Assembly (NCBI RefSeq): GCF_008801715.1
Contig: NZ_VZPG01000006.1
Location: 124,001-188,000 of the forward strand
Length of the DNA: 64,000 nucleotides
Reading direction: 5' to 3'
From: Pseudochrobactrum saccharolyticum
GTDB lineage: Bacteria > Pseudomonadota > Alphaproteobacteria > Rhizobiales > Rhizobiaceae
The notes beneath the pieces are model-generated. The model saw only the letters and a program-made list of their open reading frames with translations, was not told the DNA's origin and did not search any database. Position 1 is the first letter of the stretch. Each line of letters opens with the position of its first letter. The position numbers were made by a program, and so were the translations under genes. This document shows, one piece after another, positions 8,075-16,975 of this stretch.

Positions 8075-9507
8075 GACGTGCGCGTAAGGTAAAGATCCTC
8101 GCAACACTTGGGCCCGCATCTTCGGATGAAGCGGTTATTGAGAAATTATTCGCGGCCGGTGCCGATGTCTTCCGCATCAATATGAGCCATGCCGATCACG
8201 ATTTGATGCGTGAGCTGGTGCGCCGCATCCGCAATGTAGAGCGCAAACTCGGACGCCCGATCGGTATTCTCGCAGATTTGCAGGGCCCGAAACTACGTGT
8301 CGGCAAATTTAAAGACGGCAAAGTCGAACTCACACCGGGTCAGATTTTCACGCTTGATGATGATGAGACACTGGGCGATGAAAATCGTGTTTTCCTGCCG
8401 CATCCGGAAATTCTGCAAGCCGTGCAGGCCGGTGACCGTCTGTTGATTGATGATGGTCGTTTAGCTTTGCAGGCTGAAGCGACCGACGGTAAGTCTATCC
8501 GTTGTAAAGTAATCTCCGGCACCAAAATTTCTGACCGCAAAGGCGTAAGCCTGCCGGATACGACATTGCCGGTCGGTGCGCTGACAGAAAAAGACCGCCG
8601 TGATCTTGATGCCGTACTGCTTGAAGATATTGACTGGGTAGCCCTGTCCTTCATTCAGCGGCCGGAAGATCTCGCGGAAGTCCGCAAGATTGCCCGTGGT
8701 CGTGTGGCACTGATGTCCAAGATTGAAAAACCACAGGCAGTTACCCGTCTCGATGAAATCATCGAATTGTCGGATGCGCTGATGGTTGCCCGTGGTGATC
8801 TCGGTGTGGAAATGCCGCTGGAAAGCGTTCCGGGCATTCAGAAGCAAATCGTCCGCGCCTGCCGCAAAGCCGGTAAGCCGGTCGTCGTTGCCACCCAGAT
8901 GCTGGAATCCATGATTACAGCTCCGGTGCCAACCCGTGCGGAAGTCTCCGATGTGGCCACTGCTGTGTTTGACGGTGCCGATGCGGTGATGCTGTCTGCG
9001 GAATCCGCCGCCGGTGATTATCCGGTGGAAGCGGTTGCGACCATGGCGCGGATTGCCGAGAAAGTGGAACGTGATCCGAATTATCCGTCCATCGTCAATA
9101 ATCAGCGTTCCGAACCGGAAGCCACCGGTGCGGATGCGGTATCGCTGGCAGCCCGCCAGATTGCTACCACGCTGAACCTCTCGGCGATCATCTGCTATAC
9201 TTCATCGGGCACCACAGGCCTCAGAGCGTCGCGTGAGCGCCCGCTGACGCCGATTATTGCCCTGTCGCCGGTCGTTGAGACAGCACGTCGTCTGTCGATC
9301 GTCTGGGGGCTGCATTGCGTGGTAACAGAGGATGCGCGTGATCTGGATGACGTGGTCAACCGCGCCTGTCATATTGCCCATCGGGAAGAGTTCGCCAAAC
9401 CGGGCGATCGTGTGATTATCACTGTCGGTGTGCCGCTCAGAACCCCTGGCAACACCAATATGCTGCGCATTGCCTATATCGGTATGGACGGCCTGACAGG
9501 CATCTGA
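8071..9507 (+). CDS. pyk: Pyruvate kinase
   Basis: Catalyses the last glycolytic step, phosphoenolpyruvate plus ADP to pyruvate plus ATP, in the cytosol. The 478-residue protein has the full domain set: barrel residues with NMSHAD near 37, ADLQGPKLRVG near 70, the active-site segment LMSKIEKPQAV (Lys near 215), DALMVARGDLGVEMPLE near 235-250, and TQMLESMI...PTRAEVSDVA, then the C-terminal regulatory domain from about 335. It overlaps the DUF1036 gene by four bases and ends at a strong terminator. Length and motifs are normal. Confidence 0.97.
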   Translation: MRRARKVKILATLGPASSDEAVIEKLFAAGADVFRINMSHADHDLMRELVRRIRNVERKLGRPIGILADLQGPKLRVGKFKDGKVELTPGQIFTLDDDETLGDENRVFLPHPEILQAVQAGDRLLIDDGRLALQAEATDGKSIRCKVISGTKISDRKGVSLPDTTLPVGALTEKDRRDLDAVLLEDIDWVALSFIQRPEDLAEVRKIARGRVALMSKIEKPQAVTRLDEIIELSDALMVARGDLGVEMPLESVPGIQKQIVRACRKAGKPVVVATQMLESMITAPVPTRAEVSDVATAVFDGADAVMLSAESAAGDYPVEAVATMARIAEKVERDPNYPSIVNNQRSEPEATGADAVSLAARQIATTLNLSAIICYTSSGTTGLRASRERPLTPIIALSPVVETARRLSIVWGLHCVVTEDARDLDDVVNRACHIAHREEFAKPGDRVIITVGVPLRTPGNTNMLRIAYIGMDGLTGI

Positions 9508-9530
9508 CGACACCTTCAACCTGAAACGAG

Positions 9531-9557
9531 AAAGCCCGCTTTAAAGCGGGCTTTTTT
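9531..9557. terminator. Bidirectional terminator between pyk and rpoH2
   Basis: Stem AAAGCCCGCTT/AAAGCGGGCTTTT with T run; serves convergent pyk and rpoH2. Confidence 0.92.
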
Positions 9558-9576
9558 ATAGGCACATTGGTCGTGC

Positions 9577-10482
9577 TTAGGCGTGATAGGCTGCAATGCC
9601 ATTCTGGGAAAGCAACGCAGCCCGCAGTTTTTCCAAAGCACGGTTTTCAATCTGGCGGACACGCTCCTTAGAAATACCGAGTTTCTCTCCCAGCATTTCC
9701 AGAGTTACGGCATCATCTTTCAAACGACGCTCGCGGATAATGCGCAATTCACGGTCATTCAGCACGGATAATGCCTGTTTCAGCCAGCTGACACGTCGCT
9801 CGCTGTCGATCATATTCTCAACAATTTCATCCTGCAGCGGGTGATCATCGACCAGAAAATCAATCTTTTCCGCGCTGCTGCTGTCATCCGGCGAAACAGT
9901 CATACTTAAAGAACTGTCGGGGCCGGATAATCTGGAATCCATCAGTTCCACATCTTTTTCAGACACGCCGAGCTGATCGGAAATGCGGGTATATAATTCG
10001 CGCTTCGACAGGGTTTCATTGCTCTGCACCAGTTTGGCACGCAAGCGACGCAAATTGAAAAACAAAGCTTTCTGCGTTGAACTTGTACCACCACGAACAA
10101 TCGACCAATTGCGCAGAATATAGTCCTGTATCGATGCTCTGATCCACCAGATCGCATAGGTGGAAAAACGCACCTCCCGCTCCGGTTCAAAGCGGAAAGC
10201 AGCCTCCATAAGCCCCACTGTCCCTTCCTGTATGAGATCGGCCATCGGCAGATCAAATTTGCGGAAACGTCCGGCGGTGGAAATCACCAGCCGCATATGA
10301 GATGAGGTAATTTCATCCAGCGCATGCTGATCGCCCTGCTCTTTCCAGCGCTGAACAAGTTCCTGTTCCTGTTCCCGTTCAAGATAAGGCGCGGACATAG
10401 CACTGCGAATAAGATTTCTGGAGGATACAAAAGAGACGGTACGTTTCGTAACTTCGGTGGAGGAGGACGCTACAGGCTTCAT
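9577..10482 (-). CDS. rpoH2: RNA polymerase sigma-32 factor, RpoH2 type
   Basis: A 301-residue heat-shock/stress sigma factor. Region 2 has MADLIQEGTVGLMEAAFRF and the -10 reading segment FSTYAIWWIRASIQDYI; the RpoH box is STQKALFFNLRR; region 4 ends with LGISKERVRQIENRALEKLR. I chose the ATG at 10482 because GGAG lies six bases upstream; the upstream ATG at 10494 would put that site inside the gene. The promoter at 10550-10574 matches the EcfG consensus. In Sinorhizobium meliloti rpoH2 is controlled by the EcfG-type factor RpoE2, which supports calling this the RpoH2 paralogue. Confidence 0.92.
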   Translation of the reverse strand: MKPVASSSTEVTKRTVSFVSSRNLIRSAMSAPYLEREQEQELVQRWKEQGDQHALDEITSSHMRLVISTAGRFRKFDLPMADLIQEGTVGLMEAAFRFEPEREVRFSTYAIWWIRASIQDYILRNWSIVRGGTSSTQKALFFNLRRLRAKLVQSNETLSKRELYTRISDQLGVSEKDVELMDSRLSGPDSSLSMTVSPDDSSSAEKIDFLVDDHPLQDEIVENMIDSERRVSWLKQALSVLNDRELRIIRERRLKDDAVTLEMLGEKLGISKERVRQIENRALEKLRAALLSQNGIAAYHA

Positions 10483-10549
10483 TTCAATCTCCATAACGAA
10501 AATATCAACGCAACCTGCTTATGAGGATCACGTTATCCGCTAGGAGTTA

Positions 10550-10574
10550 AACGCATCAATGGAAGGCCGGTTCC
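10550..10574 (-). promoter_or_regulatory. EcfG-type general-stress promoter of rpoH2
   Basis: On the minus strand GGAAC (10570-10574), a 16-base spacer and CGTT (10550-10553), the consensus of alphaproteobacterial EcfG sigma factors. It lies 67 bases before the rpoH2 start. Confidence 0.8.
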
Positions 10575-10701
10575 TTCATCTTCTGCTAATTTTATGATTT
10601 TTTTGAACAGAGAGCTTGAAAAACACTTTTTGTGCTCCAGCACATGCTTCAGAGCAGATACATGCTGTGCAATCATTACTACGTAGCGAAAATATACATA
10701 A

Positions 10702-10743
10702 AACAATAACGCCGCTCTGAGTGAACAGAACGGCGTTATTGTT
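10702..10743 (-). terminator. Terminator after carD
   Basis: 13-bp stem AACAATAACGCCG/CGGCGTTATTGTT with an extra inner CTG/CAG pair, followed on the minus strand by TTTTATG. Confidence 0.8.
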
Positions 10744-10778
10744 ATAAAGGACTATGTTTCAGCCTGAATTGCGTAAAA

Positions 10779-11357
10779 TTATGCAGCTTCGGCTTCATCA
10801 TCCTCAACTTCAGCTTCATCAGTCTTCGCACCGCGTTTCGGTCCTTTAGCCAGATTAGCTTCAATGAGGCGTACAGATTCTGTATCAGACAGCTTGTTTA
10901 CGGCTGCAACTTCACGCGCCATACGATCCAGAGCTGCTTCATAAAGCTGACGCTCGGAATAAGACTGTTCCGGCTGGTTTTCTGCACGGAAAAGATCACG
11001 CACGACTTCTGCAATGGAAATCAGATCACCGGAATTGATTTTTGCATCATATTCCTGAGCCCGGCGCGACCACATGGTGCGCTTGATACGGGCACGACCC
11101 TGCAAGACTTTCAAGGCGCGTTCTACGAAATCACCTTCTGACAATTTACGCATACCAATGGTAGCCGCTTTAGCCACCGGCACTTTAAGGCGCATCTTAT
11201 CTTTATCGAAATCAATAACAAAAAGCTCAAGCTTCATGCCTGCAACTTCCTGCTCTTCGATTGCAACGATCTGTCCCACACCATGCGACGGATACACAAT
11301 CGACTCACCCGTCTTAAAACCCTGACGGACGGCGGCCTTCTTCTGCTGGGATGACAT
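10779..11357 (-). CDS. carD: CarD family transcription regulator
   Basis: A 192-residue RNA polymerase-binding protein; CarD/CdnL proteins bind the beta subunit and stabilise open promoter complexes, in alphaproteobacteria especially at ribosomal genes. The N-terminal Tudor-like domain is clear (TGESIVYPSHGVGQI, then LFVIDFDKDKMRLKVPV), followed by the helical DNA-contact domain (about 75-165) with RRAQEYDAKINSGD and a Glu/Ala-rich acidic tail. I chose the ATG at 11357 (MSSQQKKAAVRQGF), 11 bases after GGGAG; the frame is open 34 codons further but without family similarity. Confidence 0.9.
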   Translation of the reverse strand: MSSQQKKAAVRQGFKTGESIVYPSHGVGQIVAIEEQEVAGMKLELFVIDFDKDKMRLKVPVAKAATIGMRKLSEGDFVERALKVLQGRARIKRTMWSRRAQEYDAKINSGDLISIAEVVRDLFRAENQPEQSYSERQLYEAALDRMAREVAAVNKLSDTESVRLIEANLAKGPKRGAKTDEAEVEDDEAEAA

Positions 11358-11794
11358 ACGCTTCAATACTCCCTGTAGTGTCCGGCACCTGGAGCGCCGG
11401 TTTACACGCGGTGATACAATCAGTCCTGCGACCAACCCCGCGGGAAACGGGACGGGCATAACAGCTGATTAAAACAAGTGCCGAAACAGAATGTAAAAGG
11501 GATGCTGAGGCAAAACTTAAGCAAAAAAAATCACAGGATAAACGGTGGGAGCAAAATTTAAAAACAAACTTGCCCCGGCACTATTTCAGCCTGTAATTTA
11601 TATCAGCCTTTCAGTGAATACCTGTAGCCGCCACGAAATGACGCCTGCTCATCGACATTATCGTGGACAGTAACACAAAAAACCGGCAGAATCAACAAAA
11701 TGCCGTCACAAGCCGCCCGACCGGGCGATTTGTGTTAATAAACCGTTAATTGACAGGGTTGATCCTGTGGTTATCCCGGCATATCAGCGGAGAA
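11358..11794. other. 437-base gap upstream of carD
   Basis: Contains the carD promoter region (not resolved). A short GC hairpin (CGCCCG/CGGGCG, 11714-11727) may end the fdxA transcript but lacks a T run. No gene or RNA gene is supported. Confidence 0.45.
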
Positions 11795-12133
11795 TCAATC
11801 GCCTTCGCCAGGCTCTGCCGAGAAGAACTGTTCAAGCTTATTAGCGACGCCATCCATTTCAGCGGCTTCAGGCATCTGGTCTTTTTTCACGGTGAGATTT
11901 GGCCACTTCGCTGAATATTCAGAATTCAGCTCAATCCATTTATCAAGACCCGGTTCCGTATCCGGACGGATTGCTTCAGCAGGACATTCCGGCTCACATA
12001 CGCCGCAGTCAATACACTCATCAGGATTGATGACGAGCATATTCTCGCCTTCATAGAAACAATCGACAGGGCAGACCTCCACGCAATCCGTATATTTGCA
12101 ACGAATGCAGTTATCGGTCACGACATAAGTCAT
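11795..12133 (-). CDS. fdxA: 7Fe-8S ferredoxin FdxA
   Basis: A 112-residue soluble electron carrier. The first cluster motif [15 protein letters not shown] and the second [12 protein letters not shown] give the cysteine pattern of a [3Fe-4S][4Fe-4S] ferredoxin, where the insertion in the first motif is typical of the FdxA group. I chose the ATG at 12133 ([13 protein letters not shown]), eight bases after GGGAG. The C-terminal helix region with WPNLTVKKD is also typical. Its electron partners are unknown. In many rhizobia this gene lies next to carD, as here. Confidence 0.93.
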   Translation of the reverse strand: MTYVVTDNCIRCKYTDCVEVCPVDCFYEGENMLVINPDECIDCGVCEPECPAEAIRPDTEPGLDKWIELNSEYSAKWPNLTVKKDQMPEAAEMDGVANKLEQFFSAEPGEGD

Positions 12134-12621
12134 TGTCGAACTCCCAGAGCTTTGAACTGCCACACATAATCTGCGGCCAAAATTACAATCATATCATTTG
12201 GCATAACATCCGGCAGGTGTCAGGATAACTGACTGCTCCTGCCATCCGGCCTGCGAAACCGGAATGCCGTTTTTCAGCAACTGCGCTATATGAAATACGG
12301 CAGAAAACCTGTCTGTCAGGTAAAGGCTTTAGCCGCAGCTTGCAAGAGGGTTTTCCCTCAGCCGCGACGCTCCGCCGCAAAAAAGAACCACATTCTTTAT
12401 CACCGTAATTTCTGAAAAACTGCGTCCCCGCTGGCTTTTAACAAAGCACAATCCTTCCGCCGCATCATTCTTCATTCCGGACAGAAAATAAGCCAACACG
12501 AAGATTTGAAAGAATGGTCAGACCCGACTCAGCATCTCAAGCATAGTTCAGCTTCTGAAAACACCGGTCAGCCTGCGGAATTATGCTCTGAATGCGACTC
12601 ACATCAGCCCGATCAAGCAGT
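12134..12621. other. 488-base gap upstream of fdxA
   Basis: No supported gene. A short frame at 12189-12380 has no recognisable protein. An isolated GGAATTATGCTCT near 12580 matches the arm of the dispersed palindromes at 33182 and 52449 and may be a remnant. Confidence 0.4.
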
Positions 12622-13026
12622 TCAGAACTCATCAAAACCGGAACCACCTTGTTTCAGTCGTTCCGTTGCCCTGCGGTCGCGTTTTGTCGGACGGCCGGAA
12701 CCGGCATCCCGTTTTTCACCAGCCGCAGCCATCTGCTCTTCCGTCTTTTCAGCTGGCGGTGTCAGATCTTCATAGAGCAATTGCGCTTCGGGAAAAGAGC
12801 CGCGACGCTCTCCAAGCTCGCGCACTTTATAAATCAATATGCGGCGATCCAGCGTGACCGTCACTACATCTCCGATTTTAATTCCGTGAGATGCCTGATC
12901 TATTTTATCGCGGTTAATACGAACACGCCCGCCGGCAGCAAGCTTTGCCGCGAGCGAGCGTGATTTAACGACACGGGTGAAAAACAACCATTTATCAATG
13001 CGCTGTTTTAAAGCACCCGTATTCAT
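12622..13026 (-). CDS. S4-domain RNA-binding protein, Hsp15 (HslR)-like
   Basis: A 134-residue RNA-binding protein. Residues 8-55 form an S4 domain (RIDKWLFFTRVVKSRSLAAK, then GGRVRINRDKIDQASHGIKIGD). The C-terminal half is charged and ends in TKRDRRATERLKQ, like Hsp15. In E. coli Hsp15 helps recycle 50S subunits carrying stalled nascent chains. It starts four bases after the helicase stop, so translation is likely coupled, and both proteins handle RNA. No good ribosome site of its own is seen. Confidence 0.85.
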   Translation of the reverse strand: MNTGALKQRIDKWLFFTRVVKSRSLAAKLAAGGRVRINRDKIDQASHGIKIGDVVTVTLDRRILIYKVRELGERRGSFPEAQLLYEDLTPPAEKTEEQMAAAGEKRDAGSGRPTKRDRRATERLKQGGSGFDEF

Positions 13027-13030
13027 GCGC

Positions 13031-16000
13031 TTATTTCTTCAGCTGCTCTTTCAGAGCAAGCAGCTTGGCGAATGGTGAATCAGGATCAATCTGCACCGGA
13101 CGCTCATTGCGCTCAACGCGTTTCTGATCCTGAGCATGATCCCGTTTGCCATGACGCGGCTTGCCGTGATGTTCATTACGGCCGGATTTCTGCTCACCGT
13201 TACCGAAGTCAACACGTGCGGCTTTTTCAAACCGCTTGCTGCGACCTTCACGGTTCTGATTATCACCCGCATTGTCTTTAGCTGCATCAGCCGGTGCGCC
13301 GTCTTTAGCAGGCGCACGGCGATTGCCCTGCGGACGGTTGCGATTCTGCTCGCGTCCCTTACCCTGCTCGCGGCCACGGTTGTCGTGACGACCCGGACGC
13401 CACAGCAGAACCATTTTCACTGGTTCTTCAGCAACAGCATCAGCAGTCTCAGCCGCTTCTGCAACCGGTGCTTCAGCTTCTTCCGTATTCACGGTTTCTG
13501 CCACAGCTTCCGGCTGTTCTTCAGTTTCAGCGGCAGCTTCTGTTACAGCTTCGCCGGTCTGCTTGGCAGCATCGGCTTCAGCAAAAGCATCAAGTTCTGC
13601 AAGCTTGGCAGCAACAGCCGGTGCTTCCATCGCTTCATGACGGTAGCCGAGGCTTTTCAGCACTTCTTCCATGTCTTCCGGTGTCGCACCAAGAATAGAC
13701 ATCATCGACGGCGTTACCATGAAACGAGCACCATCATAGGCACCTTCGGCGCGCAGACCTGCGCCCGGACGCCAGGCCAGAGCCGGACGGATCAGATCGG
13801 CCAGACGCTCCAGAATGTCGAAACGCACAGCGCGGCGGCCAAGAACGCGGTAGCCGGCCAGTGTGTAGAAAACCGGATCGAAAGCCGGATCAACAACAAC
13901 CGAGGTACGGCCTGCGGCCAGAACATGAACAACATCACCGTAACCGGCACGTTCACGGCCGTCATTGCTCAGCGCCCAGAGCAGTGTCATCAGACCCGCA
14001 GGTGCCGGTTTCAGCAAAGCAGGGATAAATACATGATAGGCACCAAAGCGTACGCCGAAACGACGCAGAGCTGCGCGGGAATCCTGATCGAGACCACGGA
14101 TTTCCTCAGCAATGTCGCGACGCTGGATCACGCCGAAGCTCTCAACCAAACGGAAAGCCAGACCACGGGTCATGCCGGTCAGGGCATCAGCCTCGGTCAG
14201 ATCATGCAATGGCTTGAGAACTGTCTCAATATGATGGGCGACAAAGCGGTCAATACGGCTCTGTACTTTCTCACGGGAAGCACCTGTCAGCTGCTCGTCA
14301 GCCAGCAGAACGCTGCGCGGACGCATCACGCTGTCACCGGCAACCAGAGTTGCAACCGGAGCGCCGACCCAGCGCAGAATGCCATCCGAGCCAAGGGCAA
14401 AATCGCCATTGGCCGCAGCAGAGAAGCGCTCTGCACGACGGTCATATTCAGCGGCCAGCGCTTTTTGTGCAGCCCCCTTTACCGCTTTCGCGTCCGGCCC
14501 TTCGGCCTTGACGTCGGCGGTAAATCGGAATCCTTCCAACTGCCCGACATTGTGGTCTTCGACAAGTACATCCCCTGTCGGGCTAATTTCTGCTTCTAGC
14601 ATGGCATTCTCTCTCAGGCGCTTCATAAGCACGCTTGTCCTGCGGTCTACAAAGCGTTTCGTCAACCGTTCATGCAGCGCGTCAGACAATCTGTCCTCAA
14701 TTTCGCGCGTCTTTTCTTGCCAATGTGCCGGATCTGCCAGCCAGCCCGGCCGATGCGACACAAAAGTCCATGTGCGAATTTGTGCAATACGATGAGATAG
14801 AGTGTCGATCTCACCGTCAGTCCTGTCGGACCGATGCACCTGCTCGCTCATATAGTCTTCATCCACAAAACCTTTGCGGATGATATCCTTATAGATTGCG
14901 GCAATAATATCGGCATGTTGTGCCGGCGCAATCCTTCTATAGTCGGGAAGCGCACAGGCATCCCACAAAATTTCCACACGCTTGGGCGTATCCGCAAGCC
15001 GCATAATGTCTTCATCACGCGCCAGATTTTCAAGCGCCTGCATGTCAACCGCAGGTAGCGCCCGTGTCAACCCTTCCAAAGGCGCTGAACGGTCTAATGA
15101 GTGCTTCAATGCGCGAACAGATGAAAAATCAAACTGAGCCGTGCGCCATTGCAACACTTTAACCGCGTCGAAATTATGCGATTCTATCCGCTCGACAAGA
15201 TCTTTATCAAACGGATCAACCTGTCCGGTGACACCGAATGTACCATCGCGCAGGTGACGACCCGCACGACCGGCAATCTGCCCGAGCTCGCCGGGGTTCA
15301 GATCACGATACTGAAATCCGTCAAATTTACGCGCTTGCGCAAAGGCCACATGGTCAACATCAAGATTAAGTCCCATGCCGATCGCATCGGTCGCAACCAG
15401 AAAATCCACATCGCCGGATTGATAAAGCTCCACTTGCGCATTGCGGGTGCGCGGGCTCAAAGCGCCCATCACTACGGCTGCACCACCGCGCTGACGGCGG
15501 ATCAGCTCGGCAATCGCATAGACCTCATCGGCAGAGAAAGCGACAATGGCACTGCGACGCGGCAGGCGGGTAATCTTTTTCGAACCTGCATAGGCCAGAT
15601 GCGACAAACGCGGACGGGTAATAATATTGATACCGCGCAGCAGCTTTTCGAGAATAGGCCGCATGGTTGCCGCGCCCAGCAGCAGGGTTTCCTGCCGGCC
15701 GCGCAAATGTAAAAGACGGTCTGTGAAAATATGGCCGCGTTCCAAATCGGCAGCCAGCTGTATTTCATCAATGGCAACGAAAGCGGCATTGGTCTGGCGC
15801 GGCAGAGCCTCAACGGTACATACGGAATATTTCGCACCGGCCGGAATGATTTTTTCTTCACCGGTGACCAGCGCCACTTTTTCAGGGCCGACTTTGGTAA
15901 CCAGCTTATTATAGACTTCACGCGCCAGCAGGCGCAGCGGCAGACCAATGATCCCGCTCTCATGGGCGAGCATACGCTCCAGCGCCAGATGAGTCTTACC

Positions 16001-16120
16001 GGTATTGGTAGGCCCGAGCACAGCGGTTACATCGCGCCCACTCACAATAAGCGGTGCTGTTCCCTGATGCAGAGACGCCGCCCCAAGCGGAGGCGTCAAT
16101 GAGTTCTTCTGGTCATTCAT
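13031..16120 (-). CDS. SUV3-like DEAD/DEAH-box RNA helicase
   Basis: A 1029-residue helicase resembling mitochondrial SUV3. Residues 30-290 hold the two helicase lobes: Walker A GPTNTGKT (36-43), DEIQ (near 117, the SUV3-type motif II), and motif VI QIAGRAGR near 280. A long middle region (about 330-820) follows, then an acidic stretch rich in Glu, Ala and Val (about 830-900) and a very basic Arg/Gly/Asn/Lys-rich tail that probably binds RNA. In mitochondria the homologue works with RNA degradation; in this bacterium an RNA-turnover role is inferred. It is followed directly by the S4-domain gene. Confidence 0.87.
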   Translation of the reverse strand: MNDQKNSLTPPLGAASLHQGTAPLIVSGRDVTAVLGPTNTGKTHLALERMLAHESGIIGLPLRLLAREVYNKLVTKVGPEKVALVTGEEKIIPAGAKYSVCTVEALPRQTNAAFVAIDEIQLAADLERGHIFTDRLLHLRGRQETLLLGAATMRPILEKLLRGINIITRPRLSHLAYAGSKKITRLPRRSAIVAFSADEVYAIAELIRRQRGGAAVVMGALSPRTRNAQVELYQSGDVDFLVATDAIGMGLNLDVDHVAFAQARKFDGFQYRDLNPGELGQIAGRAGRHLRDGTFGVTGQVDPFDKDLVERIESHNFDAVKVLQWRTAQFDFSSVRALKHSLDRSAPLEGLTRALPAVDMQALENLARDEDIMRLADTPKRVEILWDACALPDYRRIAPAQHADIIAAIYKDIIRKGFVDEDYMSEQVHRSDRTDGEIDTLSHRIAQIRTWTFVSHRPGWLADPAHWQEKTREIEDRLSDALHERLTKRFVDRRTSVLMKRLRENAMLEAEISPTGDVLVEDHNVGQLEGFRFTADVKAEGPDAKAVKGAAQKALAAEYDRRAERFSAAANGDFALGSDGILRWVGAPVATLVAGDSVMRPRSVLLADEQLTGASREKVQSRIDRFVAHHIETVLKPLHDLTEADALTGMTRGLAFRLVESFGVIQRRDIAEEIRGLDQDSRAALRRFGVRFGAYHVFIPALLKPAPAGLMTLLWALSNDGRERAGYGDVVHVLAAGRTSVVVDPAFDPVFYTLAGYRVLGRRAVRFDILERLADLIRPALAWRPGAGLRAEGAYDGARFMVTPSMMSILGATPEDMEEVLKSLGYRHEAMEAPAVAAKLAELDAFAEADAAKQTGEAVTEAAAETEEQPEAVAETVNTEEAEAPVAEAAETADAVAEEPVKMVLLWRPGRHDNRGREQGKGREQNRNRPQGNRRAPAKDGAPADAAKDNAGDNQNREGRSKRFEKAARVDFGNGEQKSGRNEHHGKPRHGKRDHAQDQKRVERNERPVQIDPDSPFAKLLALKEQLKK

Positions 16121-16768
16121 GCGGAATTGATTATTCCCCGTCTCATGAAGTCGTTACACATGAAATCCGCCCCGCAGGTCAGTGCCATATTTTGCAATAT
16201 AGCCAACCCGATCCGGCAAACCCCATTTTTTCTGTCTGCCTGCCGTCAGCCAGTACAGATTGAGCAAAGCAGGTAGCATTATCTGTCTCTGACTAAAAGG
16301 GTAACAACGGCACCTTTATGACTTCTTTTGTATCAAAACTTCAGAAAATGACAGGAAACCATGTCAGCTCTTCACAAAAACCCGATCTTGTCAGAATTTT
16401 ACGTGCATTTCAGGCGTTAGAATCCACTAAAACGCCCGCAATAACCCTGTATTTTAATGAAAAGAACACGAGAAGAACAAAGAGGCTACGAATCAATGGT
16501 TTTCACGAGTTCTCATTTTGTTCAAAACAACATTCTGTGTTTTCTATAAACAGAGACACAATATACAGATTCAGCAGCACAGGAACAGCGCGGTAAAAAA
16601 CAGAGAAATTAACTTTTACCGCCGATCGCACATAGCGATGTGGTAATATGCACATAATACCAATTTAAAAACTCGCACAGCATTAATAAAGATTAAAAAT
16701 ACCTTACCGGAATGCGCAATGTTTCAGCAAAACAACATGTTTTCATTAAGCTTTCGGCCAAACCCTGA

Positions 16769-16801
16769 ACGAATCGGCGACGAATCGCTGATGAATCAAA
16801 G
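16769..16801 (+). repeat. Three 11-bp direct repeats
   Basis: ACGAATCGGCG, ACGAATCGCTG and ATGAATCAAAG lie head to tail, keeping the core GAATC at 11-base spacing, one turn of the helix. Confidence 0.5.
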
Positions 16802-16892
16802 TTCCCGTTTCGTTTTCACAAAATACAGCGTCAAAAAGATCAATGCACACCACATATAGTATTAGACCTTGGTGAAACACAAATTCGCAACA

Positions 16893-16932
16893 ACAAAAAG
16901 CTCCGAAAAGGTTAATTTCCTTCGGGGCTTCG
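16893..16932 (-). terminator. Terminator after the thiolase gene
   Basis: Minus-strand stem AAGCCCCGAA/TTCGGAGCTT (one mismatch) followed by TTTTT. Confidence 0.72.
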
Positions 16933-16975
16933 ATTTCCGTAACAATGGGTCTTGTTAACTTATCGGCAAACGCGC

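Larger units (their letters stand above)
16121..16975. other. 855-base gene-poor region
   Basis: AT-rich and without a supported gene. It holds a 92-codon frame (16318-16596) of no recognised family, a 22-bp imperfect palindrome at 16641-16662 (TGGTAATAT/ATAATACCA arms), a small inverted repeat ATCGC/GCGAT at 16625-16639, three 11-bp direct repeats at 16769-16801, and the thiolase terminator at 16893-16932. It may contain the helicase promoter and an untranslated RNA. Confidence 0.45.

Noticed and set aside
13136-14599. 487-codon plus-strand frame
   Set aside because: Lies entirely antisense to the SUV3-like helicase, which has clear motifs; its translation is low in recognisable structure.
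16318-16596. 92-codon plus-strand frame in the large gap
   Set aside because: No ribosome site, no recognisable family and biased composition; kept only as part of the gap description.
16769-16801. CRISPR array
   Set aside because: The repeats are 11 bp, directly adjacent and without spacers; no cas genes are in the window.
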